A stretch of DNA of 5,803 nt from Wenyingzhuangia sp039768865 (lineage in GTDB: Bacteria; Bacteroidota; Bacteroidia; Flavobacteriales; Flavobacteriaceae), in the NCBI RefSeq assembly GCF_039768865.1, contig NZ_JBDMZQ010000051.1. One strand, written 5' to 3'. Positions within the stretch are counted from its first letter, which is position 1, and every line of letters begins with the position of its first letter. A program made the translations under genes and the position numbers. Below are positions 1 to 5,803 of this stretch, piece by piece. The notes below the pieces were generated by a model. It was not told the DNA's origin. It saw nothing but the letters and a program-made list of their open reading frames with translations, and ran no database searches.

Positions 1-1399
1 AAACAAGATCATACAGTTCTATATATTCGCTTGCTGCGTTTTCCCAGGAGCTGTCAATATTCATGATTTCTTTTCGAATTCTTTCAAACTTTTTATTGTC
101 ATAAAACAATTCGTTGGCTCTTGAAATTGCTAAGGCAACATCTTCAACATCTGCATGTTCGTGAAGGATTTCAAATCCAGTGTTTTCTTCAATACTCTTT
201 AGGCTTTCTTTACTTCTTACTAGAGGAATGGTACCATAGCGCAAAGCAAAGAACTGATTTAAAACACAAGGTTCAAATCGATCTGGCATAATTAAAAAGT
301 CAGCGCCCGCGTATATTAAGTGAGAAACAGTCTCATCAAACCCAATTAAAGTATTGTAGCGATGGGGGTATTTCTCTTTCAATTCTTTTAATGAGGACTC
401 TGCACGAGAATCTCCACATCCTAAAATTAAAATATTGATATTGTATGCTCTTAGAGATCTGTCAAGAAAATCAACCATAACATCAGCTCCTTTGTCGTAA
501 ACCAATCGACCAACAAAGGCAATGAGAGGCTTTTTTGGGTCCAAATCAAATTTTTCACACAGAGCCAATTTGTTAGCTTTTTTACCAATCTCAACAGTTC
601 GAGAGTCAAAATTTTCAGCAATCATTTTATCTGTAGATGGGTTCCATACGTTAGCATCAATACCATTTAAGATTCCTACTCCTTTGTTTCTTTCATTGTC
701 GAATAATGAATCAAGTCCTGTAGCTTCATAGGGTAGCTTATTCATGAAATTTGGCGTTACCGTTGTGTATTTCCAGCATGATTTTATACCTGCTGCCATT
801 GGGTTGATCGTGAAATCCCACTCTAGTATTTCGGATTTGTTTAAATTGTATTTAGGAAGATATGAAAGTTTGTCGAAAGAAAATTCACCTTGGTTGTCAA
901 TGTTGTGGATTGTGAATATCGTTGGGATATTCTTTAAAGATTCATATTTGTAGCATTGAGAGAGCATAAAGGGAGTCAATCCTGTTTGCGAATCATGACA
1001 ATGAATTGCTTTGGGTTTTTGATCGGATTGTAGTAACCAGTCTAAAACCACCTTTTGAAAAGCAATAAACCTTTCAATATCATCTTCATAACCGTGTACG
1101 TTTTCTCTATCTAAAAGTCCTTCGATTTTAACTTGATAGAGATCAAAACCTAGGCTATCAGTTTGATTTCTAACTTTATAAACTAAAGCTTTGTGTGTTT
1201 TTTGATCTAGGTTTACTTTGCTTTCAAAAACGGTAACAAAATCTGAATTTTTAGCATATAAATTGTCATAGTAAGGTATTACCACGGCAGAATCGCATTT
1301 CAGTTTGTTTTGTTGTTTTGCTAGTTTTTCAACGACTTTTGCAGTGCATCGAACTTTTGTGATTGGATAGCACTCGGGGCTAATGTGTAATACTCTCAT
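1..1399 (-). CDS. glgA: Glycogen synthase homologue (GT5 family), divergent in both glycine loops; 3' end cut by the window edge
   Basis: I see 466 codons without a stop, starting at an ATG directly preceded by an in-frame TAG, so the start is firm. Family members transfer glucose from ADP-glucose to a growing alpha-1,4-glucan in the cytoplasm. The protein opens with the GT5 strand MRVLHISPECYP and aligns end to end with flavobacterial GlgA: HCHD (133-136), TIHN with His165, LNGID, GRLVYDKG (297-304, Arg298 and Lys303), and FEPC (Glu376). These sit within a few positions of the E. coli catalytic residues. The closing motif SSWENAASEYIELY is the usual C-terminus, so probably only a few residues are missing. 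Oddities: Lys15 is kept but the following GGLADV is RCTAKV; the EPCG glycine is Val379; and the second loop (RRTGGL in relatives) is RSKESL at 395-400. It may be an inactive or altered-specificity paralogue rather than the main glycogen synthase. It lies 107 bases downstream of lepA on the same strand. Family assignment is sure; activity is doubtful. Confidence 0.85.
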   Translation of the reverse strand, partial: MRVLHISPECYPITKVRCTAKVVEKLAKQQNKLKCDSAVVIPYYDNLYAKNSDFVTVFESKVNLDQKTHKALVYKVRNQTDSLGFDLYQVKIEGLLDRENVHGYEDDIERFIAFQKVVLDWLLQSDQKPKAIHCHDSQTGLTPFMLSQCYKYESLKNIPTIFTIHNIDNQGEFSFDKLSYLPKYNLNKSEILEWDFTINPMAAGIKSCWKYTTVTPNFMNKLPYEATGLDSLFDNERNKGVGILNGIDANVWNPSTDKMIAENFDSRTVEIGKKANKLALCEKFDLDPKKPLIAFVGRLVYDKGADVMVDFLDRSLRAYNINILILGCGDSRAESSLKELKEKYPHRYNTLIGFDETVSHLIYAGADFLIMPDRFEPCVLNQFFALRYGTIPLVRSKESLKSIEENTGFEILHEHADVEDVALAISRANELFYDNKKFERIRKEIMNIDSSWENAASEYIELYDLV

Positions 1400-1506
1400 C
1401 TAATATCTATTTTATTTACTTTTGTAAAGGTATTAAAAAATAAGATAACAAATGTTAATTATAATACAATTAAATAAATAAATGTGTGATTACGTGAATT
1501 ATGCCA
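1400..1506. other. AT-rich gap between lepA and the glgA homologue
   Basis: This 107-base spacer contains no plausible gene. It has three tandem TAAA units (from 1471) and an almost purely A/T hairpin at 1455-1473 (8 pairs including one wobble, 3-base loop) that has no adjacent T-run on the minus strand and is too weak to call a terminator. No GC-rich terminator follows lepA, so read-through into the downstream gene is possible. Confidence 0.6.
1425..1452 (-). promoter_or_regulatory. Weak candidate promoter for the glgA homologue
   Basis: On the minus strand TTTG (1449-1452) is followed after 16 bases by TACCTTTA (1425-1432), which matches the Bacteroidota -7 consensus TAnnTTTG except at the last base. 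The spacing is slightly shorter than the usual range. A transcript start near 1418 would give a leader of about 20 bases before the ATG at 1399. In DNA this rich in A and T such matches occur by chance, so the call is tentative. Confidence 0.25.
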
Positions 1507-3303
1507 TTAATCGTTAAGTTTTAAGACTGCCATAAAAGCTTCTTGAGGGATTTCAACATTTCCAACTTGTCTCATGCGTTTTTTTCCTTTCTTTTGTTTT
1601 TCTAGTAATTTGCGTTTTCTAGAAATATCACCACCATAACATTTTGCAGTTACATCTTTTCTCAAAGCTTTGGTTGTTTCTCTAGAAATTATTTTTGCCC
1701 CAATAGCCGCTTGAATTGGGATGTCAAATTGTTGGCGTGGTATTAATTCTTTTAGTTTTTCACACATTTTTTTTCCAATGTGATGTGCATTATTTGCATG
1801 GATCAAGGCCGAGAGAGCATCCACAGAGCTACCATTCAATAGGATATCTACTTTTACTAGTTTGGAAGATCTCATTCCCGTTGGAGAATAATCAAAGGAG
1901 GCATACCCTTTAGAAACTGTTTTCAAACGATCGTAAAAGTCAAAAACAATTTCTGCCAATGGCATATCAAAAATGAGTTCCACTCTTTCTGTGGTCAAAT
2001 AGGTCTGATTGACTATCTCGCCACGTTTTTCTATACATAAACTCATCACTTGTCCAACAAAGTCAGATTTGGTGATAATTGAGGCTCTAATATAAGGTTC
2101 TTCAACTCTGTCCATACTCGAAGGGTCCGGTAAGTCAGTAGGGTTGTTGACCATAATGATGTTTTCAGGATTCTTTTTTGTAAATGCATGGTAGGAAACG
2201 TTGGGTACAGTAGTGATCACCGTCATGTCAAATTCACGTTCTAAACGTTCTTGTATGATTTCCATATGAAGCATGCCTAGAAATCCACAACGAAAACCAA
2301 ACCCTAGAGCAGCCGAACTTTCAGGTTGAAAGACTAAGGAAGCATCGTTTAACTGTAGTTTCTCCATAGAATTTCTTAATTCTTCATAGTCCTCTGTATC
2401 CACCGGATAAATCCCGGCATATACCATTGGTTTTACGTTTTCAAATCCATCAATTCTCTCAGCAGTTGCATTCGTTAGACTTGTGATTGTATCACCAACT
2501 TTAACTTCTGAAGCTGTTTTTATTCCAGTAATCAAGTAACCAACATCACCAGTTTTAATTTCTTTTTTTGGACTCTGGCTCAGGTTAAGAGTACCAACTT
2601 CATCTGCAAAGTAGTCTTTACCAGTAGCCATAAATTTAATCTTCTCTCCTTTTTTTATGGAGCCATCAATAATTCTAAAATAGGTTTCAATTCCTCGGTA
2701 TGAATTGTAAACAGAATCAAAAATCAAAGCTTTTAACGGTGCTTCTGGATTTCCTTCTGGTGCTGGGACTTTTTCAATAATAGCCTTTAAGATTTGATCA
2801 ACACCAAATCCAGTTTTTCCACTTGCGTGAATTACTTCTTCAGCTTCACAACCTAATAGATCTACAATGTCATCGGTTACCTCTTCAGGGTTAGCGCTGG
2901 GTAGATCTACTTTGTTCAGTACGGGTATTATTTCTAAATCGTTTTCTAACGCTAGATATAAATTTGAAATGGTTTGCGCTTGTATACTTTGTGCTGCGTC
3001 AACAATCAATAATGCACCTTCACAAGCAGCAATAGATCTTGAGACTTCGTAGGAAAAATCTACGTGACCAGGCGTGTCAATTAAGTTTAAAATATAATCT
3101 TGTCCTTCGTGTTGGTAATTCATTTGAATGGCGTGAGATTTGATGGTAATACCACGTTCACGTTCCAAATCCATATTGTCAAGTAATTGAGCTTGTTCTT
3201 CTCTTTGAGAAACAGCTCCTGTAAAACCAAGTAATCTGTCGGCTAAGGTACTTTTACCATGGTCAATATGCGCAATGATGCAAAAATTTCTAATGTTCTT
3301 CAT
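1507..3303 (-). CDS. lepA: Elongation factor 4 (LepA), ribosome-associated translational GTPase
   Basis: Complete 598-residue protein, the usual LepA length. LepA/EF4 is an EF-G-like GTPase acting on the ribosome, reported to promote back-translocation and to matter in stress and ribosome assembly. All GTPase motifs are present: G1 AHIDHGKST (11-19), switch I RERGIT (48-53), DTPGH (76-80), NKVD (130-133) and SGK (161-163). The EF-G-like domains follow, then the LepA-specific C-terminal domain with PRQQFDIPIQAAIGAKII, AKCYGGDISRKRKLLEKQKK and the closing QVGNVEIPQEAF. An ATG 48 bases upstream (3351) is in frame, but I chose 3303. MKNIRNFCIIAHIDHG is the standard N-terminus, and a good -7 box lies between the two ATGs, so the upstream one would probably not be transcribed. 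The segment HRDN of E. coli LepA reads HANN here (502-505), probably a lineage variant. The gene is divergent from leuS. Confidence 0.98.
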   Translation of the reverse strand: MKNIRNFCIIAHIDHGKSTLADRLLGFTGAVSQREEQAQLLDNMDLERERGITIKSHAIQMNYQHEGQDYILNLIDTPGHVDFSYEVSRSIAACEGALLIVDAAQSIQAQTISNLYLALENDLEIIPVLNKVDLPSANPEEVTDDIVDLLGCEAEEVIHASGKTGFGVDQILKAIIEKVPAPEGNPEAPLKALIFDSVYNSYRGIETYFRIIDGSIKKGEKIKFMATGKDYFADEVGTLNLSQSPKKEIKTGDVGYLITGIKTASEVKVGDTITSLTNATAERIDGFENVKPMVYAGIYPVDTEDYEELRNSMEKLQLNDASLVFQPESSAALGFGFRCGFLGMLHMEIIQERLEREFDMTVITTVPNVSYHAFTKKNPENIIMVNNPTDLPDPSSMDRVEEPYIRASIITKSDFVGQVMSLCIEKRGEIVNQTYLTTERVELIFDMPLAEIVFDFYDRLKTVSKGYASFDYSPTGMRSSKLVKVDILLNGSSVDALSALIHANNAHHIGKKMCEKLKELIPRQQFDIPIQAAIGAKIISRETTKALRKDVTAKCYGGDISRKRKLLEKQKKGKKRMRQVGNVEIPQEAFMAVLKLND

Positions 3304-3333
3304 TTGTCCTAAAATACTAGCATGTTTTGCACA

Positions 3334-3341
3334 CAAAGATA
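3334..3341 (-). promoter_or_regulatory. Candidate -7 promoter box for lepA
   Basis: The minus strand reads TATCTTTG here, a perfect match to the Bacteroidota -7 consensus TAnnTTTG. Transcription starting about 7 bases downstream (near 3327) would leave a leader of roughly 24 bases before the lepA ATG at 3303, a typical distance. No TTG -33 element is found 17-23 bases upstream (the nearest is about 33 bases away), which weakens the call. If real, it supports 3303 over 3351 as the lepA start. Confidence 0.4.
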
Positions 3342-3387
3342 CAGTATTCAAATTGGATAATAATCTCTTCTAAACAAATTACTGAGA

Positions 3388-3516
3388 TTAAATATAGGGT
3401 GATGAATATTCGACATCAAAATACAATAAACAAACTATAGCAATTGCCATGATGATTTGTTTTGCAGTGTTTAGCTTTCGGTAATCGAGCGCTTTTTTCT
3501 TAAGGTTTGATGTCAA
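3388..3516 (-). CDS. Very short doubtful reading frame with a hydrophobic stretch
   Basis: From a possible TTG start at 3516 this frame encodes 42 residues; from the only ATG (3450) it encodes 20, ending at a TAA at 3388. The longer version has a basic N-terminal half (several Lys and Arg, including LKKKALDYRK) followed by a hydrophobic run IIMAIAIVCLLYF and a short polar tail, which resembles a one-helix membrane peptide. There is no recognised family, no clear promoter and a non-ATG start, so it may be chance. It lies just upstream of lepA on the same strand. Confidence 0.12.
   Translation of the reverse strand: MTSNLKKKALDYRKLNTAKQIIMAIAIVCLLYFDVEYSSPYI
3473..3498 (+). terminator. Terminator-like hairpin with T-tract, no gene in front
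   Basis: AGCTTTCG (3473-3480) pairs with CGAGCGCT (3486-3493) across a 5-base loop, giving 7 pairs including one T-G wobble and one T-C mismatch, followed by a run of T to 3498. The shape is that of a modest intrinsic terminator on the plus strand. No plus-strand gene ends upstream of it, so it could end an unknown small RNA or an antisense transcript, or be chance. On the minus strand there is no matching T-tract. Confidence 0.25.
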
Positions 3517-3635
3517 GTTTACCTTTTTATGAGAGGTGTTGTTTGTTTATGATTACAACGACGAAAGTATCTTTTTCTATCGACAAAGTGCCTGAAGGTG
3601 AAGTAAAGTTGTTTGATGTTTTTGAAGGTTTATAA
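3510..3635 (+). CDS. Very short unrecognised reading frame upstream of leuS
   Basis: From ATG 3510 this frame encodes 41 residues; from the internal ATG at 3549 it encodes 28, ending at TAA 3635. I recognise no family. The last 28 residues have a protein-like composition with alternating hydrophobic and charged residues (KVSFSIDKVPEGEVKLFDVF), suggestive of beta strands, and codon choices like those of the neighbouring genes. It could be a small protein, a leader peptide of the leuS transcript, or a remnant of a lost gene. No good promoter box or Shine-Dalgarno is seen in front of it, and the leuS promoter candidate lies downstream, so the call is weak. Confidence 0.2.
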   Translation: MSSLPFYERCCLFMITTTKVSFSIDKVPEGEVKLFDVFEGL

Positions 3636-3656
3636 TTTACTTAACCCAAGGTTTTA

Positions 3657-3683
3657 TTGTTTGACCTAAGAACTGTATTTTTG
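3657..3683 (+). promoter_or_regulatory. Candidate leuS promoter
   Basis: TATTTTTG (3676-3683) matches the Bacteroidota -7 consensus TAnnTTTG exactly, and a TTG (3657-3659) stands 16 bases upstream as a possible -33 element, at the short edge of the usual spacing. Transcription would begin near 3690, leaving a leader of about 48 bases before the leuS ATG. The leader is A-rich just before the start codon (TTTTAAAAATAGAG), as is common in this phylum, with no clear Shine-Dalgarno. Confidence 0.4.
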
Positions 3684-3737
3684 TTGTGCCTCTCACTTGT
3701 GTTGATTTTATTGAGTGGAAAAATTTTAAAAATAGAG

Positions 3738-5803
3738 ATGGAATATAATTTTAATGAGATAGAGTCCAAATGGCAAAAATATTGGGCAGATCATAAAACC
3801 TTTAAGGCTGAGAACCTATCGGATAAGCCTAAGTTTTATGTGTTAGATATGTTTCCTTATCCTTCAGGAGCAGGATTACACGTAGGTCATCCACTGGGCT
3901 ATATTGCTTCTGATATTTTTGCACGTTACAAACGACATAAAGGTTTTAATGTTTTACATCCACAGGGTTATGATTCATTTGGATTGCCAGCAGAGCAGTA
4001 TGCGATTCAAACAGGTCAGCATCCTGCTAAGACAACAGAAACCAACATCAATACTTATCGAAAGCAATTAGATAAAATAGGATTTTCCTTTGACTGGTCA
4101 AGAGAAATTAGAACCTCTACACCAGAATATTACAAACATACTCAGTGGATTTTTACTGCATTATTTGACGCATGGTATAATAAAGAAACGGATAAAGCGG
4201 AAAAAATTGACACCTTGATCAAAGCTTTTGAGACTAGGGGTACCGCAGGGGTAAATGCTGTCTGTGATGATGAAGTGTTGGAATTTACAGCCCCTGAATG
4301 GGTTGCTTTTTCTAATGAAAAACAAGAGCAAATATTAGCTAAGTATAGACTGACTTATTTGTCTGAGACCGAGGTAAACTGGTGTCCTAATTTAGGGACA
4401 GTTTTGGCAAACGATGAAATTATTAATGGGCTATCAGAACGTGGTGGTCATCCTGTGATTCGTAAAAAAATGATGCAGTGGTCGATGCGAATTTCGGCTT
4501 ATGCACAAAGATTGTTAGATGGGCTAAAAAATATTGATTGGCCCCAGCCTTTGAAAGATTCTCAAACCAACTGGATTGGACGTTCTCAAGGAGCAAGCGT
4601 AACCTTTGAGGTAGAAAATAAAAAAAGTTCAAGTGGTGAGGTATCACCATTGGTTATTGAGGTGTTTACAACCCGACCAGATACTATTTTTGGAGTCACA
4701 TTTATGACTTTAGCTCCAGAACATGAGTTGGTTTCTAAAATTGTTACTGAGGCACAACAAGAACAAGTAGGAGCTTATGTTCAAGCTACATCCAAGCGCT
4801 CAGAAAGAGAGAGGATGTCCGACGTAAAGACCATTTCAGGAGTTTTTACAGGTGCTTATGCAAAGCATCCTTTTACAGGAGAGAATATACCTATTTGGGT
4901 TGGAGATTATGTATTAGCGAGTTATGGTACAGGTGCCGTGATGGCAGTTCCTTGTGGAGACCAACGAGACTACAATTTTGCTAGCCATTTTAATATTGAA
5001 ATCAAAAACATTTTCGAGGGTATTGATATTTCTGAAAAGGCATATGAGGATAAAACCGCTAAAATTGCTCATTCAGATTTCCTGTCTGGTTTGAATGTCA
5101 ACAAAGCTGCTAAGTTGGCTATTTATGAAATGGAAAAAAAAGGATTTGGTCAAGGAAAAATAAACTATCGTCTTCGGGATGCGGTTTTTAGTCGTCAGCG
5201 CTATTGGGGAGAGCCTTTTCCAGTTTATTATGTAGCGGGAATGCCCAAAATGATTGATCACCAATATTTGCCAATCTTGTTACCAGAAGTAGAAAAATAT
5301 TTGCCTACTGAGGATGGTCAACCGCCACTTGGAAATGCCAAAGTATGGGCATGGAGTGTCCTTGAGAATAAGGTTGTAAGCAACGAATATATAGATGGTG
5401 AGACTGTGTTTCCATTAGAATTGAATACCATGCCAGGTTGGGCCGGTTCTTCATGGTATTTTAACCGATACATGGATGCTAAAAACCCAAATGAATTTGC
5501 AAGTAAAGAGGCTTTAGATTATTGGAAAGAAGTCGATTTGTATTTAGGAGGTTCTGAACATGCAACGGGACATTTGTTGTATGCTCGCTTTTGGCAAAAA
5601 TTCTTGTTTGATTTAGATTTTGTTCCTGTAGATGAATTTGCAAAGAAATTAATCAATCAAGGGATGATTACGGGAACCTCAGCTTTCGCATACCGTATCG
5701 AAAATACGCAAACCTATGTTTCGAAAGCTAAAATAGGAGATCACAAAGTACAACCGATTCATGTAGATGTTTCCTTTGTCAATGCTCAAAATGAGTTAGA
5801 TAC
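3738..5803 (+). CDS. leuS: Leucyl-tRNA synthetase (LeuRS), N-terminal 688 residues; 3' end cut by the window edge
   Basis: Class I aminoacyl-tRNA synthetase that charges tRNA-Leu with leucine in the cytoplasm and edits mischarged products. The start MEYNFNEIESKWQKYW is the standard LeuRS N-terminus. The HIGH motif is HVGH (48-51). A segment at about 146-202 is extra relative to E. coli LeuRS and typical of Bacteroidota. NWCP (Cys216) marks the ZN1 region, but the later cysteines seen in E. coli are absent (NGLSERGG), so zinc is probably not bound there. The CP1 editing domain shows TTRPDT (311-316) and GTGAVMAVPCGDQRD (397-411), with Asp408 and Asp411 matching the E. coli editing aspartates. 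The catalytic domain resumes with SRQRYWGEPFPVYY, MPGWAGSSWYF and GGSEHATGH (604-612). The KMSKS loop, the anticodon-binding domain and the C-terminal domain (about 250 residues by family length) lie beyond the edge. No frameshift is seen. Confidence 0.98.
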   Translation, partial: MEYNFNEIESKWQKYWADHKTFKAENLSDKPKFYVLDMFPYPSGAGLHVGHPLGYIASDIFARYKRHKGFNVLHPQGYDSFGLPAEQYAIQTGQHPAKTTETNINTYRKQLDKIGFSFDWSREIRTSTPEYYKHTQWIFTALFDAWYNKETDKAEKIDTLIKAFETRGTAGVNAVCDDEVLEFTAPEWVAFSNEKQEQILAKYRLTYLSETEVNWCPNLGTVLANDEIINGLSERGGHPVIRKKMMQWSMRISAYAQRLLDGLKNIDWPQPLKDSQTNWIGRSQGASVTFEVENKKSSSGEVSPLVIEVFTTRPDTIFGVTFMTLAPEHELVSKIVTEAQQEQVGAYVQATSKRSERERMSDVKTISGVFTGAYAKHPFTGENIPIWVGDYVLASYGTGAVMAVPCGDQRDYNFASHFNIEIKNIFEGIDISEKAYEDKTAKIAHSDFLSGLNVNKAAKLAIYEMEKKGFGQGKINYRLRDAVFSRQRYWGEPFPVYYVAGMPKMIDHQYLPILLPEVEKYLPTEDGQPPLGNAKVWAWSVLENKVVSNEYIDGETVFPLELNTMPGWAGSSWYFNRYMDAKNPNEFASKEALDYWKEVDLYLGGSEHATGHLLYARFWQKFLFDLDFVPVDEFAKKLINQGMITGTSAFAYRIENTQTYVSKAKIGDHKVQPIHVDVSFVNAQNELD

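Larger units (their letters stand above)
3304..3737. other. Divergent lepA/leuS intergenic region
   Basis: These 434 bases separate the starts of lepA and leuS. They hold the outward promoter candidates for both genes, a U-tailed hairpin (3473-3498), a 41-codon plus-strand frame (3510-3635) and a 20 to 42-codon minus-strand frame ending at 3388. The 8-base word TTTGATGT occurs at 3506-3513 and 3612-3619, and inverted at 3413-3420. No tRNA, rRNA, T-box or recognisable riboswitch is seen. The region is longer than two simple promoters need, but no content is securely identified. Confidence 0.6.

Noticed and set aside
522..953. Two 69-codon plus-strand frames (522-731 and 744-953)
   Set aside because: They lie antisense inside the well-conserved glycogen synthase homologue and resemble no protein; they are shadows.
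1..1399. Reading the glycogen synthase homologue as a frameshifted pseudogene
   Set aside because: The frame is open over all 466 visible codons, and motif positions match E. coli GlgA numbering within a few residues from N- to C-terminus, so there is no frameshift or major deletion.
1455..1473. Hairpin between lepA and the glgA homologue as a lepA terminator
   Set aside because: Its stem is almost entirely A-T pairs with a 3-base loop and no immediate T-run, so it is unlikely to terminate transcription.
1716..3052. Plus-strand frames at 1716-1913 and 2867-3052
   Set aside because: Both are antisense to highly conserved parts of lepA and have no independent support.
3304..3351. Longer lepA reading frame starting at the ATG at 3351 (16 extra residues)
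   Set aside because: The extra residues do not match the conserved LepA N-terminus, and a perfect -7 box match lies inside this stretch, which puts the likely transcript start downstream of 3351.
3643..3653. AACC-CAA-GGTT hairpin after the short plus-strand frame as a terminator
   Set aside because: Only four base pairs and a short T stretch; well within chance.
3690..3737. T-box or other leader riboswitch controlling leuS
   Set aside because: The leader from the likely promoter is only about 48 bases and shows no T-box sequence or specifier stem; such control is also not usual in Bacteroidota.
4423..5264. Minus-strand frames at 4423-4650 and 5073-5264
   Set aside because: Antisense to conserved leuS coding sequence, with no recognisable product.

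Overview
The window looks like chromosomal housekeeping DNA from a member of the Bacteroidota, most likely class Flavobacteriia. The evidence is an AT-rich composition, A-rich leaders without a clear Shine-Dalgarno before the starts, promoter-like boxes of the Bacteroidota type (TAnnTTTG), and three proteins whose sequences read like flavobacterial family members. The LeuRS in particular carries the extra segment of roughly 55-60 residues that I associate with this phylum. No mobile element, CRISPR array, tRNA or rRNA was seen.

Layout. Positions 1-1399 (minus strand) hold nearly all of a GT5 family glycogen synthase homologue; its 3' end runs off the left edge. After a 107-base AT-rich gap comes lepA (1507-3303, minus), complete, encoding elongation factor 4. 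A 434-base intergenic region (3304-3737) separates lepA from leuS (3738 to the right edge, plus), which is divergent and truncated at its 3' end before the KMSKS loop.

How they fit together. lepA and leuS are translation genes read outward from a shared intergenic region, each with a candidate Bacteroidota -7 box. The glycogen synthase homologue lies downstream of lepA in the same direction. It may be read through from lepA or have its own weak promoter; no convincing terminator separates them. Nothing links its function to translation, so this looks like chance neighbourhood.

The most unusual content is the glycogen synthase homologue. It is full length and keeps the core residues of the family (Lys15, Asp136, His165, Arg298, Lys303, Glu376). 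However, the glycine loop after Lys15 and the second glycine loop near the C-terminal nucleotide-binding site are both replaced, and several acceptor-side positions are changed as well. It may be an inactive or repurposed paralogue. The intergenic region holds two very short, weakly supported reading frames, a U-tailed hairpin with no gene in front of it, and three copies of an 8-base word; all of these are tentative.
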